Shown here: positions 54,868 to 64,000 of the stretch, in pieces
Numbering within the stretch: position 1 is the first letter of the stretch
How the letters are laid out: every line of letters begins with the position of its first letter
Source of the DNA: Calvatia gigantea
Lineage: Eukaryota > Basidiomycota > Agaricomycetes > Agaricales > Lycoperdaceae
Direction: 5' to 3'
Assembly: GCA_025093985.1 (NCBI GenBank)
Contig: JACAAK010000002.1
Coordinates: 372,001 to 436,000, forward strand
DNA length: 64,000 nucleotides
The notes under the pieces: model-generated
Databases searched by the model: none
Told to the model about the DNA's origin: nothing
What the model saw: the letters and a program-made list of their open reading frames with translations, nothing else
Translations under genes and position numbers: made by a program

Positions 54868-55276
54868 TGTTGAATCTCGATCCGTACCACTACATTGGTT
54901 CAGGCTATTTATACCTGAAACGGATTCTTGAGTACTTCACTCTTGAAGAGAGATAACAAACAATGTACTAGACCGCACTCTAGGTTGCTGGTCATGGTCT
55001 ATTAAATAGAACAATGTACGCAGTATGCTCTGTATATGCTACTGGCAGATAAGACCTCACCTGTATTAGGTAGAATGGCGCACAGACCAGAGACATTAGA
55101 TATATAAGACCTATGTAGTATGCGTATATTCTTTAGACAATCTAGTCTTTCCTATTGCCCATCATTCCTCTAAGATACCCACTAGCTACGGTCTACAACC
55201 AACATCTCAACAAACCCAGTGAGTACAACTCCCCTCCGCCACTAGCGCAAGCTACTGTGGTGTACTCGTCTTAACA
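54868..55276 (+). repeat. Copia-1 3' LTR
   Basis: 409 bp, preceded by the purine tract GAGGAGGAG and followed by duplication TCAGC. Confidence 0.94.
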
Positions 55277-56540
55277 TCAGCTGATGTACAAGAAAGTGAA
55301 AATCCCTGCAATTGTTGTCTTCACGAAGTTTGACCATCTTGTGAAGAAACACCTCATGGTGGCCCAAGGAATGGAAGGCCCAGAATCTGAAATTTTCAGG
55401 GTGTCACAAAGAGAGGTAGAGGAGGATCTCAAGGTGCATGTTGAGAGTTGTCCATCACTCAAGTGAGTGCCATGTGTTCGAATCTCAACCCACCCTGGTT
55501 TGTCTTCCTTCACTTCAGGCACAGAAAATTAAAGGAGATTCCATTATATACAGACTACCTCCAATGATCTACTAGAGGCCACCCAGCAGGGTCTGCAAGT
55601 GGTAGAGAGTGTGTTATGGCTTCTGTGGGCAACTGCTCAACAACTCAATGCATGCCAAAAGGTTGAGGTGTCCATTCAGTATACTTTCACTATGTACTGG
55701 CATGATAGTTAGGTCACTGAGTGGAGTCTGGGTCAGTGAGGGTCATGAAAGAATGCATCTCTATTGCTTTTTTCCAAAGATCTGACTCTGACATTTGCCA
55801 TAGAATATTGGATTGATCTGGGGAAGAGCACTGTCTTTTGGGGTCATAAGTTAATTGACTGTTTGTTGTACATCTGCCAAGATGTCCTCAAGACCTGGAA
55901 TTTCAATGATCCAGATAAAGTTCACAGACCCTACCATTTGGCCTGTGTGTACTGATGTATATTTAGTTGCTGTCTGGACCCGTATTTTTCACCAAAACAA
56001 TTCAACTTATTGAAGAATTCTCCCCTTCTTCAGAGAATGATCAGTGAGTAGTATTGTTTGTAGTTGACCAGTACCTCATATCCAAGCCTAGGGAGGACTG
56101 GCTCTCACAGTACTCAGATGTCAGGTCACTTGCAAGTGCCATAGGTTCCACTTTCAAGGCTGCGCTTGTGGTTGGCATTGGCCTTCCTGGACTCAGGTAC
56201 ATATATCGGACATATGAAGCCATGTATGTGAAGGTTCCATCAAATGGGAACGTCTCCTAATACTTACACTACATAGCCCAGTGACTGTGCAATATCTAGG
56301 TGCCTACATTATAGACCTTACCTTGGTTCTCTACTGTGTCTTTATCACTACACTGAGGACAGCATCACCCAGAATCGTGTTGAGGGACCTCATTGAGGGT
56401 GAGATACAAAGTTATAAGGATTTGGATACCCCCCATATTCATCACCATATTCGTAACATGGGCTCTGATGCCCCAGAGTTCAAGCAGGAAGTTACAGATC
56501 TGATTCGAGAATCACTCAGACAAATTGGGTGAGTGTGAAC
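55277..56540 (+). pseudogene. P-loop GTPase pseudogene, 3' part after copia-1
   Basis: Continues the gene from 48490. G4 motif with VKIPAIVVFTKFDHLV (TKxD), then downstream helical-domain pieces YWIDLGKST, VLKTWNFNDPDKV, YLISKPREDWLSQYSDVRSL and AYIIDLTLVLYCVFITTL with HIHHHIRNMG. The order matches an agaricomycete G-domain family in which a WNF.DP motif and a helical tail follow the GTPase domain. Frames change and stops interrupt, and CpG is depleted. Confidence 0.7.
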
Positions 56541-57304
56541 TAACCAGTTCAGGTATGGCAGCAAATTTTGGCAAGCAGTATGATGGCAATATTTACTAGA
56601 ACGAGTGCTCAGCGATATACCACATGCCCTGATTAAGACCCAGGCCATGTATAAATCACATGAATTCAAATAACCATGGAAAATAGATTACGGGCACAAT
56701 ATATGGCCAGGTTGCCACATGTAGGGCCACAGTGACAGGCTCTAAAAGGGTTGCTTGAACAGAAGGACCAGCTGGGGGGGCAGAGTGGGGGTTTTGGTAC
56801 CTGGGGCTAATCTTAGCACCAGAGCCTCTCAATGTATTGAAATTGAGCAGGTACTATGGCAGAAGTTACAGCCACTGTTGTTTCTCCTTGAGTACTTGTG
56901 TCATTGTTCTTGTCTTCAGTGCTCTCACAATGACTGTCTCCCCAATCCAACTTGTGGGGAGTGAGCAGTTCTCAGCCAAAGTAGAAATGGTAAGACGTCT
57001 TGTGGGAATCCAGGTTTCCATTGTAGTCAATCCACAATTCTTTTTTGAGATTCTTTGGACCATATTTTTATGTACCTTTTTTCAATTACATAAAAGGAGT
57101 AAGGGTGTATCCCGTCGTTTTGCTTTTTTGCCCCACCAAAAATATAGCTTGCCTTTCATCCTTTCAACAGTTCTTTCCTTCATAGCCACTAACAGTCTCA
57201 TACATGTGGGTGGGCTGTATGCAGCAGATGTCAGAGACAAGGGTTATAGTGGGTGAGACTGGTGCCAATAGTGACAAGTGTAAGATAGGAAGAAAGGAAA
57301 TTTT
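56541..57304 (+). other. Unassigned region, possibly 3' end of the GTPase pseudogene
   Basis: An open stretch at 56837-57256 has hydrophobic segments (CFSLSTCVIVLVFSALTMTV, FFEILWTIFLCTFFQL, FILSTVLSFIATNSLI) that could be membrane helices of the same or a neighbouring gene. No family recognised. Confidence 0.35.
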
Positions 57305-58030
57305 TGTTATGACCTTAGTCTGAGTATACCCCAAGTTGTAACTTAGGCTAAGACTTGAGGGCTGTTGAATCTTGATCCATACCACTACGTTGGTTCAGTC
57401 TATTTATAGCTGAAACAGGTCTTGAGTACTTCACTATTAGAAGTGAGATAACGAGCTATGGACACAGTACTAGACTGCACTCTAGGTTGCTGGCTACATG
57501 GTCTATTAGATACATGTGTAGTATGCATTATGCTCTGTATATGCTACTGGCAGATAAGGCCTCACCTGAATAGGTAGAATGGTGCACAGACCAGAGACTT
57601 TAGATATAAAAGCTCTATGTAGTATGTATACTTTCCTTCAGACAATTAAGTCTTTCTTCCATCCTGCCTCTAAGATATCCCTTAGCCACTGTCTACAATG
57701 CACATCTCAACAATCCCAGTGAGTATGACTACCCTCCACTGCTAGCATAATGCTATTGTAGTGTACTCATCTCAACAAGGGTGAGTAAGGGGAGAGGAAC
57801 AAAGGTGGTTAAGTGTACTGAATACAGTGGATGTATGTATGCTTAAATACAAGAAGGTCATCCAGTTGAATGGATGGAGTAACTACATGAAACATCTGAT
57901 GAGACTGGTGTGGTAGTTAATACAAGTCATGCTTGGAGATTGCTCAACAGGAATAGATAAAACAGATACACAGGTAGATAGGAATGCAGATGATAGCAGA
58001 ATACAACTTGATCAGCAGAAGTTTATAACA
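57305..58030 (-). repeat. Ty3-E 3' LTR interrupted by a solo copia LTR
   Basis: TGTTATGACCTTAGTC (left) to TTATAACA (right), reverse of the Ty3-B LTR with strong CpG decay; interrupted at 57363-57777. C-run ATACCCCCC follows on the right (polypurine tract on the minus strand). Confidence 0.85.
57363..57777 (+). repeat. Solo copia-family LTR inside the Ty3-E LTR
   Basis: 415 bp, TGTTGAATCTTG...CTCAACA, related to copia-1 LTRs. Flanked by AGGGC (57358-57362) and AGGGT (57778-57782), a 5-bp duplication with one C-to-T change. Confidence 0.9.
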
Positions 58031-58048
58031 ATACCCCCCAATTAGGCT

Positions 58049-59038
58049 TCATGCCTCAGGAAGCTCGTTGAAGTCACTATTGACTACAGTGGAGGCAAGG
58101 GCCTTCTTAATGGCTCTGATGAGATATTTTCCATCATTCAATTGTGCAAAGAAGATAGGTAAATGGCTTTGCCCATCCTGATGGATAGGGACTGGGATGC
58201 CATTGAATGGGAAGTTGGTTGTGGTGGAGTTGTCCCAGTAGCTCTTGACTATCATTTTCCAGTAGTGTTAGTCCTTTTCTTGGCCTGGTAATACAGTGCA
58301 GAACCTTGCAGATAGGAGAAAAACCGATACAAGCTGTGGCAGAGTAATGGTTTTTATGAAGTGATGGAGAGAGTTGACTTCTTCCTTCATGGAGATGGTA
58401 GTTTCTTTGTCCATGGGTGTGTTGGCTCAAGTTGGTGGCATGGGATTGATTGTATTGTGTAATTTGAAAAGAGTGCTATGGATTCTATCAATGAGGGAGT
58501 CAATCTCTGGGTCCTCAGTGGTCTTGTCACACCTAAGCAGATTCATGGCTACATTGGCAAGTTCCAGGAATATGTCGGCAATATCAAGGTGTTTAAATAC
58601 TTCAAGCCTGAGGTCAATATGATTGTGGAGGCTATAGACACAGTCTTGTTCACTGGGTGTGAGTGTGGACTGGTCTAGGGCTCAGAAGATGGCAGGAATG
58701 TGCTAATTGGTGGACGAGGATACATTGGTGAATCCTGCATACATGTTGGCAAAGATAATGCATGTGGTGGCAAGAGCAATATGCTGATTGATGACTAATT
58801 GCCTATTTTGGGCAGTGATGGTTTCTATCTCACTGTTGGTGGCTTTGTCAACATCTTTCAATAGGGTTTCGAGAAGCCCTTGTACTGGAAATGGTGTGGT
58901 GGCAAGATTGTAGTGAGTATCTTGAGGTACAGGTACTTGGCCACTGCCTGGTTTTGGGAGAGGGATGGAAGAGATTGTGGTTGGCTTGGGGTGGATGAGG
59001 GAGCAGATGGTAACATGGTTGGCTTGGGAGGAAGGCAT
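58049..59038 (-). pseudogene. Ty3-E ORF3 homologue
   Basis: Homologue of the Ty3-B accessory ORF3. Starts MPSSQANHVTICSLIHPKPTT at 59038 and ends FNELPEA at 58049. N-terminal third open, middle broken by stops, C-terminal third (IVKSYWDNS, FPFNGIPVPIHQDGQSHLP) open. As in Ty3-B, the ATG lies just after the end of the chromodomain frame; a one-base difference in an A-run changes the relative frame here. Confidence 0.82.
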
Positions 59039-59049
59039 GTCTAACTAGT

Positions 59050-60202
59050 TTTTTGTCTAGGTGATGACTTCTTGGTTTTTCTGCCCCCCCTTTTATGGGT
59101 ATTCTCCAGATACCTCTTTTGGTATTCTACTAATACATCCTGAGCATTTGTTAGGTTTGACTCTGCTGTCCATGTATCATCCTTGTTGCTGTACCCCTTC
59201 TGTTGTAAACTTTCACCAACTGTATCAGCTCTATACCTGTCTGCATTCCAACTGTCTTCTGTACCTGTTTCAGCTATTCATGTCTCAGCAATCTCTGAAT
59301 AGTGACTTGTAGAACTACTATGCCATTGTCATTGGACGTTTCATGTAGTTAACTCCATCTGTTCAACCAGATGTCTCTCGTATTTAAATATACATACATG
59401 CTCCTGTATTCAGTACACTTAACCACTTAGTTCTCTTTCCTTACTTGTCCTCAAGACTTAGCTTAAGCTGCAACCTGAGGTCTTAACAGACTAAGGTTGT
59501 AACACCTTCCAGTGTACTAGGAATTGATATCCCCATTCTCGTTTTTGTCATCCTTGGATCTCTTCCACCTTGTATTCTTCTTTGTTATTGATGATCACTG
59601 GTTCAGGCACTGGTAGTTTTTGCTGACTTGGGAATGCTGCTTTCTGTACCAGAGTTAGCAGCTGTTCATTGAATACATCATGGATGGCCCATTCTTCTGG
59701 TAAGGCAAGCCAATATGCCGCTTCCCCTATCTTTTCCTTGATTTGGAAAGGCCCATACCTTTTTTGGCCTAGCTTCTTTGATGGCTGATTGGTATGGATA
59801 TTTGCATTTTCTAGCCATACTTCATCACCAATGTGATACTGCGTTGTGTGCAATTTGCTATTATCATGGGTCTGTTTCATCTTTTCTTGGTATGATCATA
59901 GTGCTGCCACAGAGTTGTCTCTTGCATTTCACAGTTGTTTTAGGAACTCAGTGCTACTAGGGTTGTCTGTTGTTCCCTGGTCTTTTCCTTTCTCAGAGGT
60001 GCCATCCATAATTGAGATTGAAAGGTGTTTCCTGTGTTCTACTATGCTTCTTGTCATTGTACTGAAATTTGGCCATGGGTAACCAATTTACCCAGTTGTT
60101 TTGCTTGTAGTTGCAGTACATTTGTAGGTATGTTTTAACTTTGCAGTTGATTCATTCCATTTGTCCATCTATTTGAGGATGGTAGGCTGTTGACAGAGTT
60201 TG
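59050..60202 (-). pseudogene. Ty3-E pol C-terminus: integrase end and chromodomain
   Basis: Minus-strand pieces matching Ty3-B: integrase LSTAYHPQ near 60190, WLENANIHTNQPSKKLGQKRYGPF (59548-59880), then the chromodomain split by a solo LTR between 59505 (VHWK) and 59200 (GYS-KDDTWT). Multiple stops. Confidence 0.85.
59201..59504 (+). repeat. Solo Ty3-B-family LTR inside the Ty3-E chromodomain
   Basis: 304 bp, TGTTGTAAAC...GGTTGTAACA, plus orientation, with perfect 5-bp duplication CCTTC (59196-59200, 59505-59509). Confidence 0.92.
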
Positions 60203-60608
60203 TGTTGAGACGAGTATACCACAGTAGCAAAGCTAGTGGCGGAGGGGAGTCATACTCACTGGGATTGTTGAGATGTGTGTTGTATACCATTGCTAGAGGA
60301 TATCTTAGAGGAATGATGGGCAGAGGAAAGACTTAATTGTCTAAGGAATGTATGCATACTACATAAAGCTTATATATCTAATGTCTCTGGTCTGTGTGCT
60401 GTTCTACCTAATACAGGTGAGGTCTTATCTGCCAGTAGCATATACAGAGCATACTGCATACATGGTTCTATTTAATAGACCATAGCTAGCAACCTAGAGT
60501 ATGGTCTATACATTGTTCATTATCTCTCTTCAAGAGTGAAGTACTCAAGAACCCATTTCAGCTATAGATAGACTGAACCAACATAGTGGTACAGATTGAG
60601 ATTCAACA
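60203..60608 (-). repeat. Copia-2 3' LTR
   Basis: 406 bp, TGTTGAGACGAG...GATTCAACA, reverse of copia-1 LTRs; CTCCTCCTC follows (polypurine tract on the minus strand). The 5 bp before it are GTTTG; the partner duplication lies outside the window. Confidence 0.9.
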
Positions 60609-60629
60609 CTCCTCCTCACTTGAAGGAGG

Positions 60630-63379
60630 GAGATTAACATTTCATTGATCAAGTGGTTTTATCCCAAGCTTCGATGTCAGAACTGAAAATAAGTCCTAGC
60701 TCAGGACAGAAGAGATTGATTTTGGTTATGCCAAGATTCTTGGTAAAGATATCAGCGGGATTGTCTTGTGAAGACACATCACCAATAACAATAATACCCT
60801 CCTCAACTAATTCTCACATGTAGTGGTAATGAATATCCACATGCTTTGACCGTTTTTCAACAATGGGATTTTCAGTCCAGAATTTGGACCCATCGTTGTT
60901 GCTGTAGAGAATAGGAGTTGGGTGCTCAATATTGAGCTCCTCCAGAAGCTGTGACAGCCATTTCACTTGTCGTGAAGTGTCAGACAGTTCTTTATATTCC
61001 GTCTCGGTGGACGATAGAGAAACCATCTTTTGTCACTGCAAAGTCCAAGTGACAGCACCAGATGCGATCATACAAACATTTCCCGAAACAGATCAGCAGG
61101 TTTCAGTATCTTGAGCCCAATCCGAGTCACTGAGACATTCCAATGTCACTGTTGGTTTCCCAGTATTGCCTTCATATTTTAATGCATAGTTCCTTGTCAT
61201 AGACAAGTACTTTAGTACATGAATTCCAGCACGATAGTGCTCAGGTGTGGGGTTAGCGGCATATTGTGCCAGCTTAACTATGGCAAAGGCTATGTCAGGC
61301 CTAGTACCGATCATCAAGTACATTAAAGATCCAACCAATTGTTGGTACTTTTGACAGAAGGGGTTTGTCACAGTGTCCTTGTTCATAATGAACTGGAAGC
61401 TGGCAGGTAATGGTGTTTTAGCCATGGCAGACTGCGGAACCTGGAAGCATTGCAAGATCTTGTCCAAGTATTTAACCTGTTGGATGAAGATTTGATGCTT
61501 GGAGTGATTCCTCGAGATTTTCATCCCAAGGAATTCTTCACAGGGACCGTGGTCTCTGCATTCCCACTTTTTGGTGAACTTTCCCTTCAACTCTTCAAGG
61601 AGGGGGGAGTTTTTCTTTTCCAAGAAATTCACGTCATCAACATAAATGATGGCTACTACAAGCTCTTTTGTCTTTGGATGTCTGTGAAAATATACAGTGT
61701 AGTCGGATTTGCAGCAGGTAAATCCCAGCTCAATCATAGATTGGTGCAATTCCTTCCACCACTGGCAACCAGCTTGTTTAAGGCTGTAAATCACTCACTT
61801 TAGCCTCCACACCTTTCTTTCTTGCCCAGGAAGTCGAAACCCTTTGGGCTGTTCCATGTATATTTCTTCATCCAGTTTGCCATATAAATAGGCTGTTTTT
61901 ATGTCGATGCTATGCATATCCCAATCATGGATTGCAGCCAGTGCGAAGCTTATGCGTACTGACTTGTAGTGGACAACTGGTGAAAAAAGCTCATTATAGT
62001 CAATGCCTTCAATCTGTGAGAAACCTTTTGCAACTAGGTAGGCTCACAGGTAGCCATCAGACTTTTCGAGAAATACCCAACGGTTTTTCACCATCCTCCT
62101 TCCTTTCAGAAGATCTACTAATTCATACACTCCACGTTTCTTTAATGTGTCGAGTTCCTTGATACATGTAGCCATCTATTTTGCCTTAATGGGCTCAGGA
62201 AGCTTAAGCATGTCACAGAAAGTTTCAGGCTCTCCGTGTGCAGTATTGTGTACTGTCTGTATCAAGAAATCAATCAGCTTTACTCCTTCCTCAGCAACAA
62301 GCCTTTCAATATCCATATTATCCGCATCGTGAGATGTTGGATCAGATAATTCAGGCATAGGCAGCAGTTCCAGACATGGAGGGAGCTGAAATGGAGGTAA
62401 ATCAAAGGGTTGTGGCAGGTACTGCTCAGCACAAACTCTTTGCCTCATGTATTCAGGATGGTTAGTCCTTGCTCTACACTCACGTATTATTTCATCTGGA
62501 GGGGCGTTAGCACGAATGTGCTGCCTTTGCCTCTGCTGCTCTTGTCGGTGAGTCTGATCTATTTCTCTTTCAATAGAAATTGGATGCCTATTTTCTCTGT
62601 ATGTATTCCCTGGTCTGACAGGAGGCCTGCCTTGTCGTTCAGAATGACACGGCTCTATCTAATTAGGACCAATAGCATGACGCTTGGGAACTGGGATTGG
62701 GAACTCCTCATTCTCAGTGTCCCAAATATCCCTGTCCACATGCCAATTATCATGTGGGTCAGGTTCTTCCTCAACAGTCATTCTACATGAAGGTGGTGAC
62801 TCAGGTGGAGGAACCCAAGGTGGCATATTGCCAAGTGATGGTCGTCATGAGTCAATGCTGTTCAGCAGAGTAGAATCACACCAGGGTAAAGGAGGTGTAG
62901 GTGGAGAATATTTCAGTTTGAATGGTGGAGAAACTGGAGGTAGTGGAATTGGATGATCAGGTGGAGGTGGAACAATTCCAGCGTCATCTGAAGATGGCGG
63001 AATAAGTGGTGGATCCTCTAATCCTAGTCTAGGCAGATTTCTCTCTCCTCTGTGATTAGGCTGGTTACTGCTATCCAGTACTGAATCAGGGCATTTAGGG
63101 AAATATCCCTTATTGAATAAGGCATTTGGTGATATAAAGATCATGTTGCCTGTCATGTGCTACATAAAGATGTAGTTTTTACTACCTTTATATCCAAGAA
63201 AGATCATAATCTTGGATTTTGCGGACAATTTGTTTGGGCAGATCTCATTGGGTAAAAATACATACATGCCACATCCAAACACATGAACATGGGACAAGTC
63301 TGGCTTTTCCCTCGAATAACACTCAAAAGCTGTCTTCCACTGCAGATGCTGGACTGGCGTGCGATTATATAAATGCACA
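60630..63379 (-). pseudogene. Copia-2 pol: integrase C-terminal part, RT, RNase H
   Basis: Starts in the middle of pol (HLYNRTPVQHLQWKTAFECY at 63378) and runs to RNase H near 60640. RT has IIYVDDVNFLEKK; RNase H has LSSTETEYKELSDTSRQVKW. It shares the TAG at KAK-MA with copia-1 (62176), so that stop predates both copies or is natural. It keeps CGA (EGFRLPG) where copia-1 has TGA, and shares the TGA before IYSLKQ. Several private stops. Confidence 0.88.
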
Positions 63380-63688
63380 TGTTACGACCTTAGTCAGTTT
63401 AGACCTCAGGTTGCAGCTCTGGCTAAGTCTTGAGGGCGAGTAAGGGAAGGAGAACAGAAGGTGGTTAAGCGTACTGAATACAACAGGGTGTATGTACGCT
63501 TAAATACGTCTAGAACTATCCGGTTGAACGGATGGAGTAACTACATGAAACGTCCGGTCAAGGCGTAGTAGTCGATACGAGTCATATCTTTGGAGAACGC
63601 TGGACTAGAATAGCATGAAACAGGTACGCAGATAGTTAGGAATGTAGAATAGCACGGAACTCATTATGATCGGTGAAAGTTCATAACA
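63380..63688 (-). repeat. Ty3-F 3' LTR
   Basis: 309 bp, reverse of the Ty3-B LTR; ATACCCCCCGATTAG follows and matches the Ty3-B polypurine tract region. Confidence 0.9.
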
Positions 63689-63706
63689 ATACCCCCCGAT
63701 TAGACT

Positions 63707-64000
63707 TCATGCCTCAGGAAGTTCGTCAAACTCTCCATTGACTACGGCGGCGGCAAGAGCTTTCTTGGTGGCTCCGATGAGGTACTTTCCTTCGTTGGAG
63801 CGTGCGAAGAAGACGGGTAAGTGGCTTCGGCCATCTTGACGGATAGGGACTGGGACTCCGTTGAAGGGGAATTCGGTGATGGTTGAGTTGTCCCAGTAGT
63901 TCTTGACTATCGTTTTCCAATAATGTTGGTCCTTTTCTTGGCCTGGTAGTACACTGCGGAATCTTGCTGGTGGGAGAAAAACCGATACTATCTGTGGTGG
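63707..64000 (-). CDS. Ty3-F ORF3, C-terminal part
   Basis: Open to the window edge. Nearly the same as the C-terminal third of the Ty3-B ORF3 (SVFLPPARFRSVLPGQEKD, YWDNST, FPFNGVPVPIRQDGRSHLP, GEFDELPEA), with mostly conservative changes, and no stop in the visible 97 codons. Confidence 0.8.
   Translation of the reverse strand, partial: PPQIVSVFLPPARFRSVLPGQEKDQHYWKTIVKNYWDNSTITEFPFNGVPVPIRQDGRSHLPVFFARSNEGKYLIGATKKALAAAVVNGEFDELPEA

Larger units (their letters stand above)
48491..55276 (+). mobile_element. Ty1/copia retrotransposon copia-1
   Basis: 6.8-kb element with two 409-bp LTRs (48491-48899, 54868-55276; TGTTGAATC...CTTAACA) and perfect 5-bp duplication TCAGC (48486-48490, 55277-55281). 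A single gag-pol frame runs 49077-54842. The LTRs differ at about seven positions, all transitions and mostly CpG. Inserted in the G domain of a GTPase gene. Related solo LTRs at 8279-8692 and 57363-57777, and the coding copy copia-2, show the family was active repeatedly. Confidence 0.95.
57305..60202 (-). mobile_element. Ty3-E, remnant of the Ty3-B family, cut by copia-2
   Basis: Minus-strand 3' part of an element related to Ty3-B: 3' LTR (57305-58030, with a solo copia LTR inside), ORF3 (58049-59038), chromodomain and integrase C-terminus (59050 to about 60200, split by a solo LTR at 59201-59504). Ends at 60202 where copia-2 begins; the rest must lie beyond copia-2, outside the window. CpG-poor. 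Confidence 0.88.
60203..63379 (-). mobile_element. Ty1/copia element copia-2, interrupted by Ty3-F
   Basis: Minus-strand relative of copia-1 inserted in the integrase region of Ty3-E. 3' LTR 60203-60608, then RNase H, RT and the linker to integrase up to 63379 where Ty3-F begins. The 5' part is outside the window. Confidence 0.9.
63380..64000 (-). mobile_element. Ty3-F, Ty3-B family, truncated by the window edge
   Basis: 3' LTR 63380-63688 (TGTTACGACC...TCATAACA, minus orientation), polypurine tract, then the end of ORF3. Inserted in copia-2 pol; 5 bp before it GCACA. Better preserved than Ty3-E. Confidence 0.9.

Overview
The window is fungal nuclear DNA, most likely from a mushroom-forming basidiomycete (Agaricomycetes). 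The genes have many introns of about 50 nt with GT/AG ends. There are large Ty3/gypsy (mostly chromodomain-bearing) and Ty1/copia retrotransposons, a flavin monooxygenase family of the StcW/Baeyer-Villiger-like type, a NACHT NTPase and a decayed P-loop GTPase of a kind common in agaricomycetes. The species cannot be named from the sequence alone.

Layout. 1-5124: minus-strand Ty3 element (called Ty3-D), running off the left edge. 5125-26107: a flavin monooxygenase (FMO) pseudogene cut by Ty3-D and split by a 20.5-kb Ty3 element (Ty3-A, 5369-25921). Ty3-A carries two solo LTRs (8279-8692, 9758-10720) and a plus-strand Ty3 (Ty3-B, 11276-24616). Ty3-B carries a solo LTR in its own 5' LTR and a younger minus-strand Ty3 (Ty3-C, 12752-19388) in its gag. 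Most of these insertions show a 4-6 bp target duplication, and taking out Ty3-C or Ty3-B reconnects the interrupted host frame. 26319-27612: two MITE-like elements. 27961-28802: a truncated ELP3 fragment. 29112-37712: tandem FMO copies (pseudogene, intact, pseudogene), each followed by a decayed or real 3' end of RPN7. 38625-45035: a compact housekeeping island with RPN7 and RPN6 (proteasome lid, divergent promoter) and CLF1 (splicing). 45575-47539: a NACHT NTPase gene. 47920-56540: a GTPase pseudogene split by a copia element (48491-55276). 57305-64000: nested remnants Ty3-E, copia-2 and Ty3-F.

The old repeats and the gene remnants between them are poor in CpG. Nearly all in-frame stops in the retroelements are TGA where an arginine (CGA) is expected, and two unrelated elements have the protease DSG changed to DLG through TCG to TTG. 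This is the pattern of CpG-directed C-to-T decay (RIP-like or methylation-driven), and it reaches into the FMO and GTPase remnants. The housekeeping island and FMO copy 3 are spared.

Two observations stand out. First, two different Ty3 families share a complete -1 frameshift signal at the gag-pol junction: heptamer G GAT TTT, a 6-7 nt spacer and a stem-loop. Second, the Ty3-B/E/F family carries a conserved extra ORF between pol and the 3' LTR that I cannot assign to any family.
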